Source of the DNA: RHKX01 sp963839535
GTDB taxonomy: Bacteria > Actinomycetota > Thermoleophilia > Solirubrobacterales > 70-9
DNA: 64,000 nucleotides
Direction: 5' to 3'
NCBI GenBank assembly: GCA_963839535.1
Contig: CAWIVF010000013.1
Coordinates: 248,001 to 312,000, forward strand
Shown here: positions 33,087-41,520 of the stretch, piece by piece
Layout: each line of letters starts with the position of its first letter
Position numbering within the stretch: position 1 is the stretch's first letter
The notes under the pieces: generated by a model
What the model was told of the DNA's origin: nothing
Seen by the model: only the letters and a program-made list of their open reading frames with translations
The model's database searches: none
Made by a program: the position numbers and the translations under genes

Positions 33087-33296
33087 TCAGACGATTACGG
33101 TGCCGCTTTGGCTCATCGGAATCGGGAGAGACGTCTCGTCTTCGACGCTCTCGATGTAGAGCTCGATCGCTTCCTTGATGGAGACCTCCACGGCAGATCG
33201 TGTCGCACCCAGCGCAACGACGCCGGGGAGATCCGGCAGGTAAGCACCCCATCCCCCATCCTCCGCCTGCTCGTAGATGACGACGTACTCACTCAT
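33087..33296 (-). CDS. hicB: HicB antitoxin
   Basis: 69 residues. The partial RNase H-like HicB fold is visible as YVVIYEQAEDGGWGAYLPDLPGV and GATRSAVEVSIKEAIELYIE. No C-terminal DNA-binding domain is attached, as in the short HicB class. ATG 33296 overlaps the hicA stop by four bases, giving the toxin-first order typical of hicAB. Confidence 0.88.
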   Translation of the reverse strand: MSEYVVIYEQAEDGGWGAYLPDLPGVVALGATRSAVEVSIKEAIELYIESVEDETSLPIPMSQSGTVIV

Positions 33297-33493
33297 CGCA
33301 GGTGCTCCAGTCCGCTTGCCTTTCGGATACTAGCCAGGGTCCCAACGGGCACCGTCGCACTCGGCTTACCCGCAACCACGATTCGATGCGCGACGCCCGC
33401 CTTCGCCCAGACCTCGTGAGAGCCTCGCTGGCGAGCTGGTGTCCAACCAGCTTTGCGGAGGGCTTCCCGAACCTCGCGGTACTTCTTGGGCAC
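33293..33493 (-). CDS. hicA: HicA mRNA interferase toxin
   Basis: 66 residues. YREVREALRKAGW, RQRGSHEVW with the catalytic histidine, and VPVGTLASIRKASGL are the HicA double-stranded RNA-binding-like fold. Predicted mRNA cleavage when not bound by HicB. It is divergent from the RecQ fusion gene, whose start is 110 bases away. Confidence 0.9.
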   Translation of the reverse strand: MPKKYREVREALRKAGWTPARQRGSHEVWAKAGVAHRIVVAGKPSATVPVGTLASIRKASGLEHLR

Positions 33494-33602
33494 ATCCGGC
33501 TAATCCGCTGCCCTGGAGCGCCGCCCCTATGTCGACTCGAAGGGGCGACCCGCTCCGCGCCGGGGTTCGCCGGGCCGACCGCCCGGCTACCGTCCACCGT
33601 TC

Positions 33603-35682
33603 ATGCCCGCCTCCACCGCCACCCCCGCGATCGACTTCCTCCGCCGCCTCACCGGCCGGCCCGACGCCGACTTCCGCGACGGCCAGCTCGAGGCGATCGA
33701 GCAGATCGTCGACCGGCGCGGGCGGGTGCTCTGCGTGCAGCGGACCGGCTGGGGCAAGAGCGCCGTCTACTTCGTCGCCACCGCGATGCTGCGCGAGCAG
33801 GGCGCCGGGCCGACGATCCTCGTCTCCCCGCTGATCGCGCTGATGCGCAACCAGCTCGACGCCGCCGCGGCGCTCGGGATCGAGGCGGCCACCGTCAACT
33901 CCTCCAACCGCGAGGACTGGGCCGAGACCTTCGAGCGGATCGACCAGCGACGAGATCGACCTCCTCCTGCTCAGCCCCGAGCGCCTCGCCAACCAGCAGT
34001 TCCGCGCGTTCGTCCTGCCGGAGCTGGTCGAGGAGAGCGGCCTGCTCGTGATCGACGAGGCGCACTGCATCTCCGACTGGGGCCACGACTTCCGTCCCGA
34101 CTACCGCCGCATCGCCGGGCTCGTCACGCGCCTCCCCGAGAACGCCGCCGTCCTCGCGACGACCGCGACCGCCAACGACCGGGTGATCGCCGACGTCGAG
34201 GAGCAGCTCGGCGGGGGAGAGGAGCTGATCACGATCCGCGGCACGCTCGACCGGCCGTCGCTGCGGCTCGAGGTCTGCGACATGCCGACCCAGGCCGAGC
34301 GGATGGCGTGGATGGCGACCTACATCCCGCAGCTGCAGGGGAGCGGGATCGTCTACTGCCTGACCGTGCGCGACACGCTCAACGTGACGAACTGGCTCGA
34401 CCAGAACGGGATCGAGTGCGAGGCCTACTCGGGCAAGGTCGAGTCCGAGGACCGGATCGAGATCGAGCGCAAGCTGCTCGCCAACGAGGTCAAGTGCGTC
34501 GTCGCCACGAGCGCCCTCGGCATGGGCTACGACAAGCCCGACCTCGGCTTCGTCGTCCACTTCCAGGGGCCGGGCAGCCCGATCGCCTACTACCAGCAGG
34601 TCGGCCGCGCCGGCCGCGGGCTCGAGGAGGCCGACGCGGTGCTGCTGCGCGGCGCCGAGGACCGCGACGTCCAGGACTTCTTCATCAAGAGCGCCTTCCC
34701 GCCGGCCGAGCTCGTCGCCAAGGCGATGTCGATCTTCGAGGAGTCCGACCGGCCGCTCAGCAGCGGCGCCCTGATGAACCAGATCAACCTCGGCAAGGGC
34801 CGGATGGAGCTGATGCTCAAGCAGCTCGAGGTCGAGGGCGCGCTGAACAAGGTCAGGGGAGGCTGGGAGCGCAGCCGGCGCGAGTGGGTCTACGACGAGG
34901 AGCGGATCAAGGCCGTCACCGCCGCCCGGCGCGCCGAGCAGAAGGCGATGGAGGAGTACGGCCGCGACGGCCGCTGCCTGATGGAGAGCCTGCGGATCGA
35001 GCTCGACGACCCGGGCGCCGAGCCCTGCGGCCGCTGCTCGATCTGCACCGAGCCGAAGTTCGCCGACGAGCTCGACCGCGGCCTGGCGCTGCAGGCGATC
35101 GACATGCTGCGGGCGCGGCCGATCGAGATCGAGCCGCGGCGCTCGACGCCGACGGCGGTCGGCGGCTTCGCGAAGGTGCCGCGCGAGCAGCAGCTCGAGC
35201 CGGGCCGCGCGCTGGCGCTGATGAACGACGCGGGGTGGGGGAGGCCGGTCGTCGAGGGCAAGTTCAAGGACGAGCACTTCAGCGACGAGCTGGTCGAGGC
35301 CGCCGCCGCCCTGATCAAGAACTGGAAGCCGGATCCGAAGCCGGCCTGGGTGACGGCGGTGCCGTCCCTGCGGCATCCGGAGCTGGTCCCCGACTTCGCC
35401 GAGCGCCTGGCGAAGGCGATCGGCCTGCCCTACGCGCAGCCGATCACGGTCGCGAAGAAGACCAAGGAGCAGAAGAAGCTCGAGAACTCGCGCCAGCAGT
35501 ATCTGAACGTGCAGGGCGCGTTCAAGGTGGACCGGGAGGCGTGCCTGCCGGGGCCGGTGCTGCTGGTCGACGACACGGTCGACTCGAAGTGGACGCTGAC
35601 CGAGGCCGGAGCGACGCTGCGGCGGGCCGGGACGGTTGCCGTCGTCCCGTTCGCGCTCGCCTCGTCGGCGATCGCCGGCTGA
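33603..35682 (+). CDS. RecQ-family helicase fused to a phosphoribosyltransferase-like domain, one frame break
   Basis: About 693 residues. SF2 motifs: I QRTGWGKSAVYF, II VIDEAHCISDWGHDFRPDYRR (RecQ-specific aromatic loop), III ATTATAN, VI QQVGRAGRG; then a zinc-type GRCSICTEP and winged-helix-like region. The last 50 residues contain PVLLVDDTVDSKWTLTEAG, the PRPP-binding loop of ComF-like phosphoribosyltransferases. The break near 33950 is one extra C (GACCAGCGACGAG). Convergent with the DUF2075 gene. The architecture also occurs in other Actinobacteria. Confidence 0.85.
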
Positions 35683-35737
35683 CCGGAGCGGGGGGGTGGG
35701 TATGGGTAGTCGCTGTTTGGACCCCAACAGCGGCACC

Positions 35738-37561
35738 TCACCAGGCGCCGCTTGTCAGTCGGTAGATCCAACCGGCCGACCGGCGGCCACCACTCGCGGA
35801 TGCCATGGGAGTTGCCTTTGGGGAGCCAGCTGGGCTGAAGTACGGACGCATGTACTCGCGCAGCGCGGGTTCGCAGACGTAGACGAAGGTGCCGAGGATG
35901 CCCCGCGTCAGGAGTACGGCGTAGATGTTGCGGACGTAGGCGAGGATGTCTTCGTCGGTGTAGTTCGATCCCGAGTTTGTTGTTGTTCTTCTTGCCCTGC
36001 TTGTCGAAGTAGGTCTCTCGGTTGAAGGTGACCCGCCCGCCCCCCAGGTCGTATGCGAGGTCAGGCCCGATGATCACGCCGGCATAGTTGAGGTCGTAGC
36101 CCTGGATCGTGTGGATCGAACCCACCTCGTCGACCGAGCCGGCCGAGGCGACCCAGTCCTTGTCGGTCCGGTTCCAGTGCAGTGACAGGCCGCCGATCTC
36201 GATGTCGTAGGCATCCGGGTCGCTCTTGCTCTTCCACTCCCACGCGTAGCCGGCGAGTAACCGGGCCAGTCCCTCGGATTGGTCGAGGCGAAGGATCTCG
36301 TCGCGCATCGCGGCAGGGTCGTCGTAGAACCGCAGGTCGTACGGGACGAAGCGGTCGGGCTTGGGCTGGGGAGACTGGCCCGTCAGGATCGCCCGGATAT
36401 AGCCGACGTAGTCCTCTTCAGGACTGCGAATGCGGTGCTGGGTGCGAAGCCGGTGCCGCCGCCCCCCTCGCTCGGCTTCTGCGGTAGCGAGCTCCAGTTG
36501 ACTTGAAGGCAGGTCGGCGGGACGCACCGTCTGCAGGGTGTCGACGAACAGGATCTGATGGTCGCTCTTCGCGCGAATCCAGTCGAGCTGGGTCTTGCCC
36601 AGATCGTCCTCGCCGAAGAGGTCCACGGTTATGTCCCGGAACTTGGCGTTCAGAGGTCCTGACGCCTGCGCGGCCCGCTGATTCAGACGGTGGGCTTCGT
36701 CGATTACGAGCAGGTCGAAGTCGCTCATCGCCGGAGCCGATCTGAAAGGGACTGCGGACCATGGCCTTCTCCAGTCCGGGCGTCTTGCTGAACACCCGCT
36801 CGATCGACCGGCGCAACGACTGCTGCGGTACGACCAGGCCAATCCGCAAGTCGCTCATGAGTTCGATGTGCTCCGCATCGAAGAACTTGGCGAAACGCGC
36901 GTCCTCGTCGACCGGATCGTCCGGATCCGCGCGCCCGATGTCGCGCAGGAGCTTCATCAGGTAGATGGCCACGACGGTCTTCCCGGTGCCCGGGTCCCCT
37001 TCGACCACGGACATCGTCGAAGTGCCGGCGTCGAGGCCGCTCGTCAGTCCCTCGACGATCTCGTCGACCGCGATGGCCTGATCCGGGGTCAGAGCCTTGA
37101 ACGGGGACAGCTTGAAGAGGTCGCGATTTTCGATCTCGGGGAGCGAGCGCTGGAACAGGCCCTCGAGCCCGCAGCGCTTCGAAGATCTCGTCGAAAGATT
37201 CCCGGTACCCGTCGCGGCCGTAGTAGTCGCGGTCAGCTTGGCCGCCGTTGCCGTTGAGGACTTGGTACTTCCCGTCACCTGCGAACAGGTTGATCAAGCG
37301 CGACTCGAGGTCGAGGCACACCGATTTGTTGAACTCCTCGCCGATCACGATCCGAACATCCCGCAGGTCTCGCTTGCTTGCTGAAGCAAGGTGGTCCTTG
37401 AGGCGCTTGAGCGCGTCACCGGTCTCACCGACGTAGATCGACCGGCCGCTGTCGAGCGTGTAGACGACCGGCCAGTTGGAGAGGCGTTCGTCGCCGAGCA
37501 GGGCCAGCGCTCTCACCCCCCGCTCGCTGAACCGGACCGGCTCGACCCTAAAGCTGCTCAT
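35738..37561 (-). CDS. GIY-YIG nuclease fused to DUF2075 P-loop NTPase/helicase-like domain, three frame breaks
   Basis: About 607 residues when corrected. N-terminal 110 residues are GIY-YIG-like (VVYTLDSGRSIYVGETGDAL, then LESRLINLF with the catalytic Glu). The NTPase has Walker A VEGDPGTGKTVVAIYLM, Walker B LLVIDEAHRLNQRA, FVDTLQTVRPAD and the C-terminal YVRNIYAVLLTRGILGTFVY typical of DUF2075. Breaks are near 37175, 36735 and 35965. Start ATG 37561 overlaps the MazG-like stop by 14 bases. A nuclease-NTPase plus a nucleotide pyrophosphohydrolase suggests phage or plasmid defence (inference). Confidence 0.8.
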
Positions 37562-37865
37562 ACCTGGTGCTTCGCCCCCGCGCCTTCTCGGGTGGGTACT
37601 TCTCGCGGGTCTTTTCGAGCTTCTGGAGGACGATCTCGTCGGTGTCCACGGCCAGGTTCTGAGCGAGGAGATGGCAATACGTGAGCACGTCGGCGAGCTC
37701 CTCGATGACCTGGTCCCGATTTGCGGCGTCCGACCATTGGAAACACTCGAGCAACTCGCCAGCCTCGATCGCGATGCTCTTGGCGAGGTTCTCCGGTGAG
37801 TGAAATTGACCCCAGTCGCGCTCCGCGATGAAGGCTCGCAACTTCGCCTCTACCCCCTCACTCAT
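37548..37865 (-). CDS. MazG-like nucleotide pyrophosphohydrolase
   Basis: 105 residues. All-alpha NTP pyrophosphatase fold: SIAIEAGELLECFQW (E-x-x-E) and VIEELADVLTYCHLLAQN (E-x-x-D) bind magnesium. The single-domain, dCTPase/RS21-C6-like size suggests hydrolysis of (d)NTPs to NMPs. ATG 37865. The 3' end overlaps the GIY-YIG/DUF2075 gene, so the two products are made together. Confidence 0.88.
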   Translation of the reverse strand: MSEGVEAKLRAFIAERDWGQFHSPENLAKSIAIEAGELLECFQWSDAANRDQVIEELADVLTYCHLLAQNLAVDTDEIVLQKLEKTREKYPPEKARGRSTRYEQL

Positions 37866-37973
37866 CGCCGGATCGTAATCCCAGCTCGGATGTCGGGGTC
37901 TGGTGGGACGCTCTGCACGCTTTCGGCACGCGATGGTCTTGATCGGTGAACTCGGGATGGCCAGGGTGCCTGC

Positions 37974-38307
37974 ATGCCAGACCGCGAGCCGATCCATGTC
38001 ACGGTTCCCGGTAGCCCCGACGATCCCCGCGCTCTGCGTGACGTCCCTGAGGGTGTGGTCGTCCACTATCGTGCCCGAGCTCCATCCCGACGACGTCTGC
38101 ATCGTTAACGGGCTCCGGACCACATCGCCGTCGCGAACGCTGATCGACCTTGCGGAGGTGATGGATGCGACTGAGCTTCGCGCGTGCTTTGCGAATGCCT
38201 ATGACCTGGGGCTCCTCGATCTCGACGAGCTAGCCGCGGCTCGCGCCCGAGTCGAATGGCGACCGTCACTGGCGATGCTCGATGAGGTGATCGCGGAGTT
38301 CAATTAA
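37974..38307 (+). pseudogene. Truncated AbiEi-like antitoxin/regulator fragment with a frame break
   Basis: About 110 residues. C-terminal part of the AbiEi-type family: VPEGVVVHYRA, then ELHPDDV, TTSPSRTLIDLAE and ARARVEWRPSLAMLDEVI. The usual N-terminal winged helix is missing, and one extra C near 38078 breaks the frame. The 5' part of the gene is not found upstream, so this looks truly degraded. Divergent from the MazG-like gene. Confidence 0.6.
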
Positions 38308-38384
38308 TGCACTGCGCCGCCGGAACTGGTCGAGACCACCTCGTCGTCTTGGAGCCAGCACTGCTCCCGGTGCGCGGCCCAGGC

Positions 38385-38801
38385 TTACAAGTCCGCCGGC
38401 AGCAGCTCGAACGCATCGCCGCTGAGGGGCCGCGCCGCACGGAAGTGGCGTTCGTCGAGTGTTGCGATCCGGACTGTCTCCATGTGGTCTGCCAATGCGA
38501 TCAGCGAAGCGTCGGCAAGTCCGATCCCGATGTCCGCGTATCGATCGGCGACGTCGACGGTCGTCCGCACTGCGCCTCGCCACCACTCGACGAGGTAGGC
38601 GCCGTTCGCGAGATCCGATCGCAGCGCCGCCTGGGCTCCGGGGCCGCCGCGGGCACCGACGAGGTGGTCGGCTTCAGCCAGGATCAGGGGGGTCGTGGCG
38701 AGGACGTCGTCCTCCTCCGTCAACCAGGCGCTGACGTCTTCATGCCAGCTGTCGGCCGAGTTCATGAAGGCGAGGATCGCCGATGTATCGATGACGATCA
38801 A
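38385..38801 (-). CDS. vapC: PIN-domain toxin (module 2)
   Basis: 138 residues. LIVIDTSAILAFMNSAD, LILAEADHLV, GIGLADASLIALAD and TLDERHFRA supply the four PIN acidic residues. TTG 38801 overlaps the antitoxin TGA, the common coupling in VapBC modules. Predicted ribonuclease toxin. Confidence 0.87.
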   Translation of the reverse strand: MIVIDTSAILAFMNSADSWHEDVSAWLTEEDDVLATTPLILAEADHLVGARGGPGAQAALRSDLANGAYLVEWWRGAVRTTVDVADRYADIGIGLADASLIALADHMETVRIATLDERHFRAARPLSGDAFELLPADL

Positions 38802-39025
38802 ACCTCGCCGAAGCCCGTCGACCGAAGATGCTCGTCGGCCTTTCCCGCGAGATCGGCCGGGCCCTCGAACACGCCTCGAGCCCGCGGCTTGACCCGGATC
38901 GAGCCTGCCGCCGCGGCGCGTAGGGCATCCCGGATCAACGCTGCCTTCGTGGTGCCCTCGAGCTCCGCCCGCCTCGCCAGGGCGAGGTCGATCTCGTCTT
39001 CGACGTAGATGCTCGTCTTCCGCAT
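38798..39025 (-). CDS. vapB: Ribbon-helix-helix antitoxin (module 2)
   Basis: 75 residues from ATG 39025. MRKTSIYVEDEIDLALARRAE and TTKAALIRDALRAAA form an RHH domain; the tail …ADEHLRSTGFGEV likely contacts the PIN toxin. GTG 39043 would add six residues. A nine-base motif repeated at 39038-39060 lies upstream. Confidence 0.82.
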   Translation of the reverse strand: MRKTSIYVEDEIDLALARRAELEGTTKAALIRDALRAAAAGSIRVKPRARGVFEGPADLAGKADEHLRSTGFGEV

Positions 39026-39037
39026 ATCTGAGGAGGG

Positions 39038-39060
39038 TACCACCTGTCACCTACCACCTG
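39038..39060. repeat. Direct repeat upstream of antitoxin 2
   Basis: TACCACCTG occurs at 39038-39046 and 39052-39060, a 14-bp period. The position just before the antitoxin start suggests an operator for the module 2 regulator. Confidence 0.5.
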
Positions 39061-39108
39061 CCCGTTGCGGCACGCTTTCTATCCCGTAGATGGCCTGGCC
39101 ATCTGACC

Positions 39109-39346
39109 ATGGTCAAATGAAGAGATCTCCGCCACCAGCTTCAAGGACCGCTGCCTCGGTCTTCTCGATGATGTCGCTGACACCGGCGCAGAGATCATCG
39201 TGACCAAGCGCGGGAAGCCGGTCGCGCGGATCACCCCGGTCGACCCGGATGCATCGCTGCGAGGCACGATGACCCAGCTCGTGAGTGATGACGAGCTGGT
39301 GGCGCCGATCGGAGAGGGCTGGAAGGCCGACGCTCCACCGAGCTGA
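39109..39346 (+). CDS. Phd/YefM-type antitoxin (module 3), start region frame-broken
   Basis: About 78 residues: EISATSFKDRCLGLLDDVA, then EIIVTKRGKPVARITPVDP is the Phd/YefM fold. ATG 39109 is out of frame by one base. Removing one A from the AAA at 39115-39117 gives MVNEEISATSF. The 3' end lies 2 bases before the PIN toxin. Confidence 0.7.
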
Positions 39347-39348
39347 CG

Positions 39349-39743
39349 ATGGTCTCGGTGGTACTAGATACGCACGCCTGGCTTTGGCTCTCGGCCGATC
39401 CCGATCGCCTAGTGCGCCGGCTGCGACGGCGATCGCCGCGGCCGAGACGATCGGGGTGCCGTCGATCTGCTGCTGGGAGGTGGCGATGCTCGAGCAGGAG
39501 GATCGGATGGCACTCGACCGCCTAGCCCTTCGGTGGATCAAGGCGGGTCTGGCGAGGGAAGGGGTCCTCGCGATGCCGTTGACGCCCGAACTTGCCGTCG
39601 AGGCCGGGACGCTTGACGCGAACGTGTTCCCGGGTGATCCGGCCGACCGGATGAGCTACGCGACGGCCCGAGCCGCCGGCGCCGCGTTGATCACGCGGGA
39701 CGAGAGACTGCGGGACTGCAACCCCCGGGGAACCCTCTGGTGA
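39349..39743 (+). CDS. PIN-domain toxin (module 3), one frame break
   Basis: About 131 residues. MVSVVLDTHAWLWLSADPDRL, then after loss of one base near 39411 (CTAGTG for CTAAGTG) SAPAATAIAAAETIGVPSIC, CWEVAMLEQED, PGDPADRMSYATARA and ALITRDERL. This is the PIN subgroup usually paired with Phd/YefM antitoxins, as here. Confidence 0.78.
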
Positions 39744-39812
39744 TCGCGCGGACGCCCTCCTTGGCGAACATGTAGCTCTGGCAGACGCCGAAGGCCTCGA
39801 CGCGGACGTCTC
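39743..39812 (-). pseudogene. Possible remnant of a zinc-dependent alcohol dehydrogenase
   Basis: The minus-strand frame reads RVEAFGVCQSYMFAKEGV, close to the N-terminal zinc-binding region of medium-chain dehydrogenases (VEACGVCHSD…KEG). Nothing before or after continues the family, so at most a 23-codon relic remains in the 162-base gap between the PIN toxin and the ATL gene. Confidence 0.3.
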
Positions 39813-39905
39813 CGTTTGACGAATTGACACACGGCGTCTCCCTCATGTGACCGCAACACGGTCAACTTGGACGGAGCGAAACGTCCAGACTGAGGAGCAG
39901 GAGCC

Positions 39906-40204
39906 ATGGCCGACATCGACCGCCAAGAGAAGATCCTCGAGCTGATCCGCAGGATGCCCGAGGGATTCGTCACCACTTACAGCGATCTGTGCCCGGAGGC
40001 CCCCCGGCTTTGCCGGGGCGGGTCCTCGCCACGACGAAGGAGAAGGGGCTGCCCTGGCACCGCGTCGTGCGCGCCGACGGCTCCTTCGCCCAGGGGGAGA
40101 AGCAGCGGCGACGCCTGCGCAAGGAGGGCATTCCGTTCAAGGGCAAGCGGGTCGACATGGAGGTGGCGCTGCTGCCGCGGGAGGCGCTGGCCGACCTGGT
40201 CTGA
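39906..40204 (+). CDS. Alkyltransferase-like protein (ATL), one frame break
   Basis: About 99 residues. DNA-binding domain of O6-alkylguanine-DNA alkyltransferase: MPEGFVTTYSDLCP, RVLATTKEKGLPWHRVVRADGS, RLRKEGIPFKGKRVDM. The acceptor Cys of PCHRVV is Trp (PWHRVV), so it cannot transfer alkyl groups and would flag lesions for excision repair. The frame breaks in the C run near 39998. AGGAG precedes ATG 39906. Confidence 0.82.
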
Positions 40205-40215
40205 GCGCCGAGGCC

Positions 40216-40250
40216 TTGACTGGTGCCGGGTGACTTAGCTAAGTTAGTCA
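40216..40250 (+). promoter_or_regulatory. Leaderless promoter and operator for Phd-PIN module 4
   Basis: TTGACT (40216-40221), 18-base spacer, TAAGTT (40240-40245), placing the transcript start at or within a base or two of ATG 40252; no ribosome-binding site is present. TGACTTAGCTAAGTTAGTCA (40231-40250) is an imperfect palindrome (8 of 10 pairs) covering the -10. Confidence 0.6.
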
Positions 40251-40251
40251 T

Positions 40252-40479
40252 ATGAAGCCGGTATCGATTCACGAAGCAAAGACCAACCTCTCCCGCCTGA
40301 TTGCTCGCGTTGAGGCCGGCGAGGAGATCGTCCTCAGGCGCAGGCAGACCCCGGTCGCCAAGATCGTCGCCTACGAGGCGCCAATGGTCGACCGCAACCC
40401 TGGCGCGCTGAAGGGCGAGGTCGCGATGGCCGCCGATTTCGACGCCATCCCGCCGGACTTCGACGACTACGTCGCTTGA
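40252..40479 (+). CDS. Phd/YefM antitoxin (module 4)
   Basis: 75 residues. MKPVSIHEAKTNLSRLIARV, EEIVLRRRQTPVAKIVAYE is a complete Phd/YefM domain; the C-terminal …IPPDFDDYVA binds the toxin in related modules. Probably leaderless. The stop overlaps the toxin start by four bases. Confidence 0.92.
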   Translation: MKPVSIHEAKTNLSRLIARVEAGEEIVLRRRQTPVAKIVAYEAPMVDRNPGALKGEVAMAADFDAIPPDFDDYVA

Positions 40480-40856
40480 AGCGCCTCCTCGTCGACACCC
40501 ACGCCCTGCTCTGGTGGCTTGCGGACGATCCGGCGCTGCCCGTCATGGCTAGGGAAGCGATTGCTGACGGAGATGGGGAGGCGCTGGTCAGCGTCGCAAG
40601 CCTCTGGGAGATCGCGATCAAGCGCAGGATCGGAAAGCTCCAGGCCCCAGACACTCTTCCCGAGACGATCGCCGCCGAGGGATTCACCTGGCTGCCGATC
40701 GAGCCTGTCCATGCCTGGACCGTCGGTTCGCTTGCCGATCATCACCGCGATCCCTTCGACCGTCTGCTGATCGCGCAGAGCCTCGCCGAGGACCTTCCGG
40801 TGGTCACCGGCGACCAGAGGTTCGCCGCCTACGGAGTCGAGGTGTGTTGGTCGTAG
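40476..40856 (+). CDS. PIN-domain toxin (module 4)
   Basis: 126 residues, intact. LLVDTHALLWWLADDPAL, SLWEIAIKRRIGKL, DHHRDPFDRLLIAQSLAE and VVTGDQRFAAYGV carry all conserved PIN residues. TTG 40476 start overlaps the antitoxin. It is related to the module 3 toxin, so the two pairs may be diverged copies. Confidence 0.92.
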   Translation: MKRLLVDTHALLWWLADDPALPVMAREAIADGDGEALVSVASLWEIAIKRRIGKLQAPDTLPETIAAEGFTWLPIEPVHAWTVGSLADHHRDPFDRLLIAQSLAEDLPVVTGDQRFAAYGVEVCWS

Positions 40857-40931
40857 GGGCCTGGCCCCGCGACTCTCGGTTCGGTGAATAGGGTCGAGCT
40901 CGTTCGCTTTTTCACCGACGAGAGGAACGCC

Positions 40932-41327
40932 ATGGGCGAGACACCGCCGTACACGCACAAGAAGATCACCGAGGCCAAGGACTCCGCGCCTGAGTTCGGG
41001 TTCGGGGAGCACGGTGAGATGCGCTTCGCCGCCGCGGACTTCGATGCCGAGGAGACCGGCTTCACCTATCACCGGGCGGACCCCAACATCCACAGCGGGT
41101 TCGGGCATCGGCATCAGAACGCGGAGGAGGTCTACGTCGTCCTCTCCGGCTCTGGCCGGGTGAAGCTCGACGACGACATCATCGAGATCGAGCGGCTCGA
41201 CACGATCCGCGTTGCTCCGCAGGTCTGGCGCTCCTTCTCGGCCGGCCCCGATGGTCTCGAGATTCTCGCCTTCGGACCGCACCACGAGAACGACGGTGAG
41301 ATCGATCCGCAGTGGTGGGTCGAGTAG
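40932..41327 (+). CDS. Cupin-domain protein
   Basis: 131 residues. Cupin motif 1 GFGHRHQNAEEVYVVLSGSG with two metal histidines and a glutamate; motif 2 IRVAPQVWRSFSAGPDGLEI. Small single-domain cupin, substrate unknown. ATG 40932 has GAGAGGAA upstream; an ATG/GTG 16 codons earlier lacks a ribosome-binding site. Confidence 0.82.
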   Translation: MGETPPYTHKKITEAKDSAPEFGFGEHGEMRFAAADFDAEETGFTYHRADPNIHSGFGHRHQNAEEVYVVLSGSGRVKLDDDIIEIERLDTIRVAPQVWRSFSAGPDGLEILAFGPHHENDGEIDPQWWVE

Positions 41328-41440
41328 CTCTGCTCTCGCCCTAGAGGCACGGCGCACGTCAGAAAGGCCGCTGGCCGGACGACTGCTCCTCTGTAACCAG
41401 ACGGAGGGAGTCAGTTTGTCGGTGCATGCGAGCCGGGAGG

Positions 41441-41474
41441 GACGGGGCCACGCGGGGGACGCGGTGGCCCCGTC
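41441..41474. terminator. 11-bp perfect hairpin after the cupin gene
   Basis: GACGGGGCCAC pairs with GTGGCCCCGTC around a 12-base loop. There is no T tract, but position and strength fit a terminator for the cupin gene. Confidence 0.5.
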
Positions 41475-41520
41475 TCTGCCTGCTCAAGATCCCGATCGGC
41501 CTGCGAGGATCGCGGCCACG

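Noticed and set aside
39824..39829. TTGACA as a promoter for the ATL gene
   Set aside because: No acceptable -10 lies 16-19 bases downstream; an isolated hexamer is not enough.
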